Source: Desulfobacteraceae bacterium (lineage in GTDB: Bacteria; Desulfobacterota; Desulfobacteria; Desulfobacterales; Desulfobacteraceae). Taken from it: 6,384 nt of DNA. The notes below the pieces were generated by a model. That model worked only from the letters and a program-made list of their open reading frames with translations. It searched no databases and was not told the origin of the DNA. The translations under genes were made by a program, and so were the position numbers. Of this stretch, positions 1 through 6,350 are shown in pieces. The stretch is taken from assembly GCA_015486915.1 (NCBI GenBank), contig WFQS01000407.1:1-6384 (forward strand), written 5' to 3'. The stretch's first letter is position 1. Each line of letters opens with the position of its first letter.

Positions 1-2
1 AA

Positions 3-443
3 TCCAGGCTTATCCATGTAACGTCAGATACCATGATCTCCGAAAGAAAAGCAGGTTTCGTTGAATTTTCAGGCCACGCAACGGCAAATGACGGTAATTC
101 TGTTATTAAAGCGGATTCCATAAAAGTTTTTCTTTATACACCGCAGGAAAAGAAAAAAAGAAAAAAAATCAATAAACAGGGGAATATAAAAAAAATAATC
201 GCGTCCGGCAATGTAAGGTATAGTACAGGTAATAAAAAGGCTTTTTCAGATAAAGCAGTTTATACAACGGATAATGAAATCATTGTTTTAACTGGAAAGG
301 CCCCCACTGTAAAAATGGGAACGAATTTTGTAACAGGGAAAAAAATAACATTGTTTAAGAAAGATTCCAGGGTAATTGTTGAAAGCGGTAAAACAAGACG
401 TGTTGAAGCTCTTTTTAGCTCAGAAGACAGAATTAAAAAATAG
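3..443 (+). CDS. lptA: LPS transport periplasmic protein LptA (OstA-like), 5'-truncated
   Basis: This is the C-terminal part of LptA, the periplasmic bridge protein that carries lipopolysaccharide from the LptBFG-C inner-membrane complex to LptD in the outer membrane. The frame is open to the left edge. Residues before the first ATG (position 33) already match the family: IHVTSDTM, then FSGHATANDGNSVIKADSIKVF, fits the LptA pattern of IxxTAD followed by FxGNVxAxxGxxxIxAD. The 33 ATG is therefore an internal Met and the true start and signal peptide lie outside the window. A second beta-jellyroll repeat follows (IIASGNVRY, AFSDKAVY, EIIVLTGKAP, VTGKKITLF), also typical of the fold. At least 146 residues are present. 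A lysine-rich stretch (PQEKKKRKKINKQ, bases about 139-180) sits between the strands, where a loop is expected. The stop codon abuts the lptB start, which supports the assignment. The alternative, a fused LptC-LptA, cannot be judged from this fragment. Confidence 0.85.
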   Translation, partial: SRLIHVTSDTMISERKAGFVEFSGHATANDGNSVIKADSIKVFLYTPQEKKKRKKINKQGNIKKIIASGNVRYSTGNKKAFSDKAVYTTDNEIIVLTGKAPTVKMGTNFVTGKKITLFKKDSRVIVESGKTRRVEALFSSEDRIKK

Positions 444-1166
444 ATGACAAAACTCATAGTTGAAAATCTTGTTAAAATTTACAATGACCGGCCAGTTGTA
501 AACGGAGTAAATCTTGAGGTTGATCAGGGGAGAATAACAGGCCTTCTCGGTCCCAACGGTGCCGGTAAAACAACGACTTTCTACATGACCGTGGGAATAA
601 TCAAACCGGATAATGGAAAGGTTTTTCTTGACCAAAATGAAATAACAGATTATCCAATGTACATGAGAGCACGTAAAGGAATAGGTTATCTTCCCCAGGA
701 AGCATCGGTTTTCAGGAAATTAAGTGTGAAAGAGAATATAACCGCTATTCTTGAAGCTCTGCCTGAAACGGATCAGGATATAAACGGAAAGGCGGAAAAG
801 CTGATGCATGATCTTGGTATAGAACGCCTTGCCGATCAGAAAGCAGGTAAACTTTCCGGAGGAGAGAGAAGAAGACTTGAAATTTCAAGGGTTCTTGCCA
901 CGGATCCCTTATTTATACTGTTAGATGAGCCCTTTGCAGGCATAGACCCTCTTGCTGTTATTGATATTCAGGCAATAATAACCCATTTGAGTAAACGGGG
1001 AATAGGAATCCTGATTTCTGACCATAATGTAAGAGAAACACTCGGGGTATGCGATTTTGCATATATCATGAACCAGGGCACAGTTATTGAGTCGGGCGAT
1101 TCCGAAAAAATAACTTCAAGTAAAATTGCACGGAAAATATACTTAGGAGATAATTTCAGACTCTGA
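444..1166 (+). CDS. lptB: LPS export ABC transporter ATP-binding protein LptB
   Basis: This is the cytoplasmic ATPase of the LptB2FG transporter, which powers extraction of lipopolysaccharide from the inner membrane. The 240-residue length is normal for LptB. All ABC motifs are visible: Walker A GPNGAGKTT at residues 36-44, Q-loop Q85 in GYLPQE, signature LSGGE at 137-141 followed by RRR, Walker B LFILLDEP with D161 and E162, D-loop AGIDP, and the switch histidine H194 in ISDHN. The stretch GYLPQEASVFRKLSV and the DEPFAGIDPLAV motif are those of LptB rather than of amino-acid transport ATPases. The ATG directly follows the lptA stop with no spacer and no strong Shine-Dalgarno site, so translation is probably coupled to lptA. 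LptF and LptG are not in the window; in many proteobacteria they are encoded elsewhere. Confidence 0.96.
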   Translation: MTKLIVENLVKIYNDRPVVNGVNLEVDQGRITGLLGPNGAGKTTTFYMTVGIIKPDNGKVFLDQNEITDYPMYMRARKGIGYLPQEASVFRKLSVKENITAILEALPETDQDINGKAEKLMHDLGIERLADQKAGKLSGGERRRLEISRVLATDPLFILLDEPFAGIDPLAVIDIQAIITHLSKRGIGILISDHNVRETLGVCDFAYIMNQGTVIESGDSEKITSSKIARKIYLGDNFRL

Positions 1167-1167
1167 T

Positions 1168-2610
1168 ATGGCACCAGGAATAGGACTACAGCAGAATCTA
1201 ACTCTCACCCAGCAGCTTATCATGACACCACAGCTGCAGCAGGCTATTAAACTGCTCCAGCTCTCCCGCATTGAACTTGCAAATATGATTCAGCAGGAGA
1301 TGGAAGAAAACCCTGCACTGGAAGAAAGTTTTACAGAAATTCAGCAGGAAAAAAAATCTCCTGAAGAGGACAGCACCTCTACCGATAATGAGGAAGTAAT
1401 TAAAGAAGTTACAATTGAAGAAAAAGTAAGGGAAGATATTGACTGGAGCAGCTATATAAATGAATACAATTCAACGGGCAGGGTATATGCGGAAGTTGAC
1501 CACCAGGAAGCTATCAATTATGAAGCTTTTACAAGCAATAAGGAGACCCTTAAAAGTCATCTTCAATGGCAACTTTTAATGCATGGCCCTTCTTTGGAAG
1601 AGGAAAAAATAGGAAGCATGATCATAGGAAATCTTGATCTTGACGGATATTTATGTTCTTCAGTTGAGGAAATTGCAGAGGCAGGACATTTTAAACCCCA
1701 TAATGTTGAAAAACTTTTGGAAAAAATGCAGGATTTTGATCCGCCCGGAGTATGTGCCAGGGATTTAAAGGAATCCCTTTTAATTCAGATAAAGCATCTT
1801 GGGATAGAAACTCCTCTCCTGAAAAAAATAATTTCAGGGTATATAAAAAATCTGGAAAACAAAACGTATAAGAAAATAGCAGCTGACCTGAATATTTCCA
1901 TTGATAATGTCATTTCAGCGGTTAAAATCATACAATGCCTTGAGCCCAAACCCGGAAGAAAATTTGCCACGGACGAACCCCATTATATCATACCTGATAT
2001 TTACGTTTACAGAGAAGGTGATGATTTTAAAATTGTCATGAACGATGACGGGCTTCCAAAGCTTAGAATAAATTCCCTTTACAGAAACGAAGCAGCAAAG
2101 GGCAGAGAGCTGCCCAAAGAGACAAAAGCGTATCTTAATGAAAAAATGCAGTCGGCATCATGGTTGATCAAATCAATTCACCAGCGCCAGAAAACAATAT
2201 ACTCCGTCATGGAGAGTATCATAAAATTCCAGAAAGATTTTTTCTTAAAGGGAATTGCATATTTAAAGCCCATGATTTTAAAGGATGTTGCAGAGGACAT
2301 TAAAATGCATGAATCTACAATCAGCAGGGTTACAACTAATAAATATGCATATACACCCCAGGGTCTTTTTGAACTTAAATACTTTTTTAACAGTTCAATA
2401 AACCGTATACACGGTGATTCTCTGGCATCTGAAAGTGTTAAGGATAAAATAAGAATCCTTATTGAAAATGAAGATCCAAAGAACCCGTATAGTGACAAAA
2501 AACTGTCAGAGTTGTTGGAAAAGGCAAATATAAGCATAGCCCGCAGAACAGTTACGAAATACCGGGAAATGCTCCATATTCTTCCTTCCACAAAACGTAA
2601 ACAATTTTAG
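1168..2610 (+). CDS. rpoN: RNA polymerase sigma-54 factor RpoN
   Basis: Sigma-54 directs RNA polymerase to -24/-12 promoters and needs AAA+ activators to open DNA. The 480-residue product has the complete family layout. Region I is glutamine-rich (residues 6-50, including LTQQLIMTPQLQQAIKLLQL). An acidic, variable region II spans about 51-90. The core-binding domain includes DPPGVCARDL at 191-200. A helix-turn-helix lies around 371-391 (LKDVAEDIKMHESTISRVT), followed by NKYAYTPQGLFELKYFF. The RpoN box that reads the -24 element is at 458-467, ARRTVTKYRE against the usual ARRTVAKYRE, a single A-to-T change. The start lies one base after the lptB stop. The nearest AGGAG (1145-1149) is too distant to be a good ribosome site, so coupling to lptB is likely. 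An rpoN gene after lptB, and before hpf and ptsN, is a well-known proteobacterial arrangement. Confidence 0.97.
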   Translation: MAPGIGLQQNLTLTQQLIMTPQLQQAIKLLQLSRIELANMIQQEMEENPALEESFTEIQQEKKSPEEDSTSTDNEEVIKEVTIEEKVREDIDWSSYINEYNSTGRVYAEVDHQEAINYEAFTSNKETLKSHLQWQLLMHGPSLEEEKIGSMIIGNLDLDGYLCSSVEEIAEAGHFKPHNVEKLLEKMQDFDPPGVCARDLKESLLIQIKHLGIETPLLKKIISGYIKNLENKTYKKIAADLNISIDNVISAVKIIQCLEPKPGRKFATDEPHYIIPDIYVYREGDDFKIVMNDDGLPKLRINSLYRNEAAKGRELPKETKAYLNEKMQSASWLIKSIHQRQKTIYSVMESIIKFQKDFFLKGIAYLKPMILKDVAEDIKMHESTISRVTTNKYAYTPQGLFELKYFFNSSINRIHGDSLASESVKDKIRILIENEDPKNPYSDKKLSELLEKANISIARRTVTKYREMLHILPSTKRKQF

Positions 2611-2615
2611 GAGGG
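2609..2615 (+). promoter_or_regulatory. Strong Shine-Dalgarno site of hpf, overlapping the rpoN stop
   Basis: The sequence AGGAGGG begins inside the rpoN stop codon (TAG, 2608-2610) and ends 8 bases before the hpf ATG at 2624. It is the best match to the 16S anti-SD sequence within the lptA-EIIA cluster and fixes the hpf start. Confidence 0.85.
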
Positions 2616-2623
2616 TTTTACTT

Positions 2624-3160
2624 ATGCAGACATCAGTAACTTTTAAAAAACTTGATCCTTCCGATGCTTTAAAATCCTATGTACAAAAAAAAGTGGACCG
2701 GTTTGACAGAATGTTAGACAGTCCGGCTGAGGCAAATGTTGTCCTTTCCGTGGAAAAAATCAGACATATTGCAGAAATCACCCTGACATGCGACAGGTTG
2801 AAAATCCATGCAAAGGAAGAATCTGAGAACATGTATTCCTCAATTGACACCCTCATGGACAAAATAAAAATCCAAATAAAAAAGAACAAGGAAAAAGTAA
2901 GACGTCACATGTCCGGTAACAAACAAAGCATAAAAGATGAAGATCTTTCTGCTTCTGTTCCTGAGGAGTCTGTGCCCCTGAAAAATGAAATTATTATTGA
3001 GGTAATTGATTTTAAGCCCATGGATGTTGACGATGCAATACTTGAGCTGGACCTTAATAAAAATAATTTTTTTGTGTTTAACAATGCAAGAACAGAACGG
3101 GTTAATGTGCTTTATAAAAGAAATGACGGAACCATTGGACTGATTCAGCCGCGCAATTAG
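2624..3160 (+). CDS. hpf: Ribosome hibernation promoting factor, long form (HPF/RaiA family)
   Basis: HPF binds the decoding centre of the 30S subunit and silences ribosomes in stationary phase or starvation. At 178 residues this is the long form, which makes 100S ribosome dimers without a separate RMF protein. The N-terminal S30AE domain covers about residues 1-97, with the typical alternation of strands and a lysine-rich helix (MDKIKIQIKKNKEKVRRH). A charged linker follows at about 98-118. The C-terminal dimerisation domain runs from about 121 to the end, with the family signature IDFKPMDVDDAILELDL, then NNFFVFNNARTERVNVLYKR and DGTIGLIQP. The gene starts 13 bases after rpoN behind a strong ribosome site. 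An HPF gene downstream of rpoN is conserved in many proteobacteria, although the Enterobacteria use the short form there. Confidence 0.95.
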   Translation: MQTSVTFKKLDPSDALKSYVQKKVDRFDRMLDSPAEANVVLSVEKIRHIAEITLTCDRLKIHAKEESENMYSSIDTLMDKIKIQIKKNKEKVRRHMSGNKQSIKDEDLSASVPEESVPLKNEIIIEVIDFKPMDVDDAILELDLNKNNFFVFNNARTERVNVLYKRNDGTIGLIQPRN

Positions 3161-3171
3161 GGCTTTTTTAT

Positions 3172-3630
3172 ATGAAATTATTTGATATTCTTGGTAAAAA
3201 TGCAATTATTGCAGAACTTGACTCCAATGACAAACAAGGAGTTCTTAAAGAACTTGCCGTTGCTGTTTCAGCGTCGGCAGAAACGGAAAGTCAGGAAATA
3301 CTGAAAGTACTTCTTGAACGTGAACAACTCGGAAGTACAGGGATTGGAGGTGGAATCGGCATTCCCCATGGAAAACTAAAATCCATTAACTCTACTATTG
3401 TAGGATTTGGCAGGAGTATTAAAGGAGTTGAGTTTGATTCTCTCGACAACAGGCCTGTTTATATCTTTTTCCTGCTTCTCACTCCGGAAAATTCAACGGG
3501 AAGCCATTTAAGAGTTCTTGCACATATTTCAAAACTGCTTAAAAATGATGATTTTAAAGATAACCTGATAAATGCTGAATCCATTGATGAAATCAAAGTA
3601 ATTATCAGTGAACAGGATGAAGAATTTTAA
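3172..3630 (+). CDS. ptsN: PTS EIIA-like nitrogen regulatory protein PtsN (EIIA-Ntr)
   Basis: PtsN is the last phosphoryl acceptor of the nitrogen PTS and acts by binding target proteins according to its phosphorylation state, not by transporting sugar. The 152-residue product matches a single PTS EIIA type-2 (fructose/mannitol family) domain. The motif LGSTGIGGGIGIPHGK contains the phosphorylatable histidine, H66 by count from this start, equivalent to the active-site His in E. coli PtsN. VYIFFLLLTPENSTGSHLRVLAHISKLL fits the second conserved block. Only a weak Shine-Dalgarno (AGGG, 3159-3162) precedes the ATG, 11 bases after hpf. The stop codon touches the rapZ start. No EI-Ntr (PtsP) or HPr (NPr) gene is visible nearby, so the phosphate donor must be encoded elsewhere. 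Confidence 0.95.
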   Translation: MKLFDILGKNAIIAELDSNDKQGVLKELAVAVSASAETESQEILKVLLEREQLGSTGIGGGIGIPHGKLKSINSTIVGFGRSIKGVEFDSLDNRPVYIFFLLLTPENSTGSHLRVLAHISKLLKNDDFKDNLINAESIDEIKVIISEQDEEF

Positions 3631-4512
3631 ATGAAACTTAACAGGGTTTTTATCATAACCGGGCTTTCAGGATCTGGAAAAAGCACGGCCATGGCGGCAT
3701 TTGAAGATGCTGGTTTTTATTGTGTTGATAATATGCCAATGGAACTTCTTCCTAAATTTCTCGATCTGCCCATGAAAAATGATCAAGCAATTAAAGGCTT
3801 TGCATTTGTCATGGACATGAGGGCAAAGGATTTCCTCTTAACCTATTCTTCAACAATTGATTCTTTAAGGGAAAACGGATTAAAGCCTGAAGTCCTTTTT
3901 CTTGAGGCAGATGAAGACACCCTGCTTAAACGTTACAGCGAAACACGCCGCCATCACCCTGTGTCCCATGAAAAAAGCCTTATGGAAAGCATAAAGTCTG
4001 AAAAGGCAAAGATGCTTTCCATAAGGAGAAGCTCCAATAAAATTATCAACACAACCAATTACAATGTTCATCAGTTAAAATCGAAAATTCTCGGTATAAT
4101 CAGGAAAGGTACGGAAATAAACTCTTTAATGAAAATTAATGTTCTTTCATTTGGATTTAAGTATGGTATACCGCACGATGCTGACCTTGTGGTTGATATG
4201 CGTTTCCTATTAAATCCGTTTTTTGTGCCTGAACTTAAAAATCATGACGGAGAATCAAGTGATGTAAAAAAATTTATCATGGCAACAAAAGAAACAGGCA
4301 TTTTTTTAGAGAAATACTTAAGCCTTATTGACTTTCTTATTCCGCTTTATAAAAAAGAAGGCAAGGCTTATCTTACACTTGCTGTGGGATGTACCGGAGG
4401 CCGTCACAGAAGCGTTGTTATTGCCAGAAAAATTTTTGAGCGGCTGAATCAAAAAGGATATAAACCCGGAATCATCCACAGAGACTTAGACAGGGATATA
4501 AAAGAGATATGA
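3631..4512 (+). CDS. rapZ: RNase adapter / nucleotide-binding protein RapZ (YvcJ family)
   Basis: RapZ proteins bind nucleotides. In E. coli RapZ senses glucosamine-6-phosphate and delivers the small RNA GlmZ to RNase E. The 293-residue length is normal. The N-terminal domain has Walker A GLSGSGKS at residues 11-18, then EDAGFYCVDNMP (about 25-36), and RYSETRRHHP (about 101-110). The C-terminal domain carries the strongest family block, SFGFKYGIPHDADLVVDMRF, followed by NPFFVPEL. The ligand-site motif VGCTGGRHRSV is at about 252-262. The RNA-adapter role is known only in enterics, so here the molecular target is open, and cell-envelope precursor control is a reasonable inference. The gene abuts ptsN, and its stop overlaps the next start in ATGA, so it is almost certainly co-expressed with both PTS genes. 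Confidence 0.95.
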   Translation: MKLNRVFIITGLSGSGKSTAMAAFEDAGFYCVDNMPMELLPKFLDLPMKNDQAIKGFAFVMDMRAKDFLLTYSSTIDSLRENGLKPEVLFLEADEDTLLKRYSETRRHHPVSHEKSLMESIKSEKAKMLSIRRSSNKIINTTNYNVHQLKSKILGIIRKGTEINSLMKINVLSFGFKYGIPHDADLVVDMRFLLNPFFVPELKNHDGESSDVKKFIMATKETGIFLEKYLSLIDFLIPLYKKEGKAYLTLAVGCTGGRHRSVVIARKIFERLNQKGYKPGIIHRDLDRDIKEI

Positions 4513-4925
4513 CAGGAATTCTAATTGTCACCCATGCAGACCTTGGTAATGCTTTAATTGAAGCAGTAGAATTTATTCTTGATACAAAAATAGAGAACAT
4601 TTTTTTCATTTCAATAGATATTAAAGAAGATGTGGATTCCCTGCATAAAAAAATAAAGCAGGGAATTAAAAAAGTCAGGAAAAAGGGATGCGGAGTAATA
4701 ATATTTACAGATATGTTTGGCGGCACCCCGTCCAATCTGAGCTATTCTTTTTTAAAAGAGGGAGATGTGGAAGTTATTTCAGGAGTAAATCTTCCCATAC
4801 TGCTCAAAGCCGTCAGTATCAGAGATAAAATGGATATATCAGAGGCTGCTGAAACCCTTGTGAAATTCGGTAAAAAAAGTATTTCCCTTGCAAGTGACAT
4901 TTTAAAGGGAAACAAACGAAAATAA
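4509..4925 (+). CDS. PTS system mannose/fructose/sorbose-family EIIA component
   Basis: This is a stand-alone IIA domain of the mannose PTS family (EIIA-Man type), a small cytoplasmic phosphocarrier. The 138-residue product begins MTGILIVTHADLGNAL, where H9 is the expected phosphorylation site. The second signature, GVIIFTDMFGGTPSN (about residues 62-76), carries D68 at the place of the conserved active-site aspartate. Its ATG overlaps the rapZ stop by four bases (ATGA), so translation is coupled. No IIB, IIC or IID partner follows, because gap comes next; either those genes lie elsewhere or this protein serves a regulatory PTS. A mannose-type EIIA after rapZ is a pattern I associate with deltaproteobacteria. 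I give no gene symbol because manX names a longer two-domain protein. Confidence 0.92.
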   Translation: MTGILIVTHADLGNALIEAVEFILDTKIENIFFISIDIKEDVDSLHKKIKQGIKKVRKKGCGVIIFTDMFGGTPSNLSYSFLKEGDVEVISGVNLPILLKAVSIRDKMDISEAAETLVKFGKKSISLASDILKGNKRK

Positions 4926-4944
4926 AAAAATAATCACAATCATC

Positions 4945-4950
4945 GGAGGT
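4945..4950 (+). promoter_or_regulatory. Shine-Dalgarno site of gap
   Basis: GGAGGT lies 8 bases upstream of the gap ATG at 4959. It is near-ideal in sequence and spacing, as expected for a highly translated glycolytic enzyme, and it decides the start. The rest of the 33-base spacer is AT-rich and shows no clear promoter or terminator. Confidence 0.85.
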
Positions 4951-4958
4951 AAATAATT

Positions 4959-5963
4959 ATGAGTATTAAGCTTGGAATTAACGGATTTGGAAGGATAGGC
5001 AGGAGAATATTCAGGGCTGCCCTTAACAACCCGGACGTTGAAATTACCGCAATTAATGACCTGACAGACACAAACACCATTGCTCACCTTCTTGCATTTG
5101 ATTCTGTCCACGGAAGACTTGACAAACCTGTTGCATCGACTAATGATGGTATTCTTGTTGATGGTAAAAAAATTGTGGTAAGCGCCGTGAAAAATCCTGA
5201 AGAAATTCCATGGAAAGATTCTGATGTGGATATTGTTGCAGAGTGCACAGGAATATTCAGAACAAAAGAAGCTGCTTCCAATCATATAAAGGCAGGTGCA
5301 AAAAAAGTTATTATTTCAGCTCCTGCAACAGATCCCGATATAACAATTGTCATGGGTGTAAACCAGGAAAAATACGATCCTGAAAAGCACAACATTATCT
5401 CAAATGCTTCATGCACAACAAACTGCCTTGCCCCGGTTGCAAAGGTTATTCTTGATAATTTCGGTATTGTACAGGGTATGATGACAACGGTTCACGCCTA
5501 TACAGGTGATCAGAGACTCCTTGATTTTCCACATAAAGATCTGAGGAGAGCAAGATCCGCAGCAGTTTCCATGATTCCTACAACAACTGGTGCTGCCAAG
5601 GCTGTAGCCCTTGTTCTTCCTGAACTTAAAGGTAAACTCAACGGTCTTTCCGTACGTGTTCCAACTCCAAATGTCTCTCTTGTTGATTTTGTTGCCATTG
5701 TGGAAAAAAACAACATATCTAAGGAAGAGGTTAACGAGGCGCTAAAATCTGCCGCAGAAAACGAACTTAAAGGAATACTTGAGTTCAGTGATCTTCCACT
5801 TGTATCTGTAGATTACAATGGCAGCCCTTTTTCATCCATTGTTGATGGACTGTGTACCGATGTCCTGGGTAATATGGTTAAAATATACTCCTGGTATGAC
5901 AATGAGACAGGATACTCCACAAGGATGGTTGACCTTGCCGCCATGATCGGTAAATCTCTATAA
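4959..5963 (+). CDS. gap: Glyceraldehyde-3-phosphate dehydrogenase, type I, NAD-type
   Basis: The enzyme converts glyceraldehyde 3-phosphate, phosphate and NAD+ to 1,3-bisphosphoglycerate in the cytoplasm, in glycolysis and, reversed, in gluconeogenesis. At 334 residues it is full length. The Rossmann motif [11 protein letters not shown] is at 6-16. AINDLTD has D34 at the position that favours NAD over NADP. The catalytic site [12 protein letters not shown] contains C152, and [11 protein letters not shown] contains the partner base H179. [35 protein letters not shown] and WYDNETGYS complete the family signature. The pattern resembles Gram-positive-type GapA enzymes such as that of Geobacillus stearothermophilus, with F190 where that enzyme has Leu in the D-x-PHKD segment. 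The gene follows the EIIA gene by 33 bases on the same strand. I see no Rho-independent terminator with a T tract after its stop. Confidence 0.97.
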   Translation: MSIKLGINGFGRIGRRIFRAALNNPDVEITAINDLTDTNTIAHLLAFDSVHGRLDKPVASTNDGILVDGKKIVVSAVKNPEEIPWKDSDVDIVAECTGIFRTKEAASNHIKAGAKKVIISAPATDPDITIVMGVNQEKYDPEKHNIISNASCTTNCLAPVAKVILDNFGIVQGMMTTVHAYTGDQRLLDFPHKDLRRARSAAVSMIPTTTGAAKAVALVLPELKGKLNGLSVRVPTPNVSLVDFVAIVEKNNISKEEVNEALKSAAENELKGILEFSDLPLVSVDYNGSPFSSIVDGLCTDVLGNMVKIYSWYDNETGYSTRMVDLAAMIGKSL

Positions 5964-6029
5964 CCGCCACGAGGCGTATTTGGATTTGTCCAGCCGTCTC
6001 TCAACAATAAATGAAAATAGCATAATGCC

Positions 6030-6211
6030 GCCCCCTGTGGATGATAGAACCAGCCCGGGACAGTCGGCGGGTATTTTGCCCTGTCGGTCTAAAGCGCAGG
6101 AACTGCGGTCAAGTATGTCCTCAAACAGCCTGCGCTTCTTAACGCCCGGCAGGGCAAAATACCTGATCGCCTTTGTGTCCTGATGGGCTGGATCTATCAT
6201 CCACAGGGGGC
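6030..6211. repeat. Large nested imperfect inverted repeat (fold-back, MITE-like)
   Basis: The two halves of this 182-base segment pair along most of their length. I checked the pairs base by base. Outer stem: 6030-6056 with 6185-6211, 26 of 27 positions (mismatch A6049/A6192). Next: 6058-6062 with 6176-6180 (5 of 5) and 6066-6069 with 6168-6171 (4 of 4). Central stem: 6070-6087 with 6146-6163, 17 Watson-Crick pairs plus one G-T pair. Inner stem: 6092-6100 with 6129-6137 (9 of 9), leaving a 28-base apex. Outside it, ATGAAAAT at 6011-6018 can pair with ATTTTCAT at 6236-6243. There is no T run, so it is not an ordinary Rho-independent terminator, though it could still slow or stop transcription of gap or protect its mRNA end. 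I do not recognise a named repeat family; a non-autonomous mobile element is an inference. Confidence 0.85.
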
Positions 6212-6253
6212 TACGCTGTCGACTCTTTGAACGGCATTTTCATATAACCCCCA

Positions 6254-6266
6254 TGTCCTTCGGACA
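6254..6266. repeat. Small hairpin, 5-bp stem
   Basis: TGTCC and GGACA flank a three-base TTC loop. The stem is short and has no T tract; it may be chance, or part of the same structured region as the large fold-back. Confidence 0.4.
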
Positions 6267-6330
6267 CAACAAAGCATGAAACTCCACACTGAAGGCCGCC
6301 GGGAACAGGTATTACCCTTCACTCATTCTC

Positions 6331-6350
6331 GCAAATCATCCATGATTTGC
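6331..6350. repeat. Perfect 8-bp inverted repeat with 4-base loop
   Basis: GCAAATCA and TGATTTGC flank a TCCA loop. The stem can be lengthened by CTC (6328-6330) pairing with GAG (6354-6356) if three bases (6351-6353) bulge out. No T run follows, so a terminator is unlikely on the + strand. It could be an operator, or a structural part of an element that continues past the window. Confidence 0.5.

Noticed and set aside
1169..1184. TGGCAC at the rpoN start codon as a sigma-54 promoter
   Set aside because: The -12 element (TTGC-like, after five bases) is missing; the sequence there is ATAGG.
4859..4958. Sigma-70 promoter for gap near TTGTGA or TTGCAA
   Set aside because: Neither has a reasonable -10 hexamer at 16-18 bases; AT-rich matches here are expected by chance.
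5965..5976. CGCC-ACGA-GGCG hairpin just after the gap stop as a terminator
   Set aside because: The stem has only four pairs and no T tract follows, so it does not meet the pattern of a Rho-independent terminator.
5980..6183. Plus-strand open frame of 67 codons within the fold-back
   Set aside because: Same reason: it is a by-product of the palindromic, GC-rich sequence, with no Shine-Dalgarno site and no recognisable motif.
5958..6200. Minus-strand open frame of 80 codons overlapping the end of gap and the fold-back
   Set aside because: It spans both arms of the inverted repeat, overlaps gap, has no ribosome site I can see and resembles no family. A mirrored frame on the + strand (5980-6183) is what symmetry alone would give.
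6030..6211. Integron attC site or CRISPR array
   Set aside because: No paired GTTRRRY/RYYYAAC core sites in the right positions, the stems are longer than in usual attC sites, and there are no direct repeats with regular spacers.
6214..6318. Short minus-strand frames (about 35 and 23 codons) containing an ATGAAAATGCCG start-like stretch
   Set aside because: Too short, closed by nearby stops in all three frames, and not recognised. They could be remnants of a decayed gene but the sequence alone does not show it.
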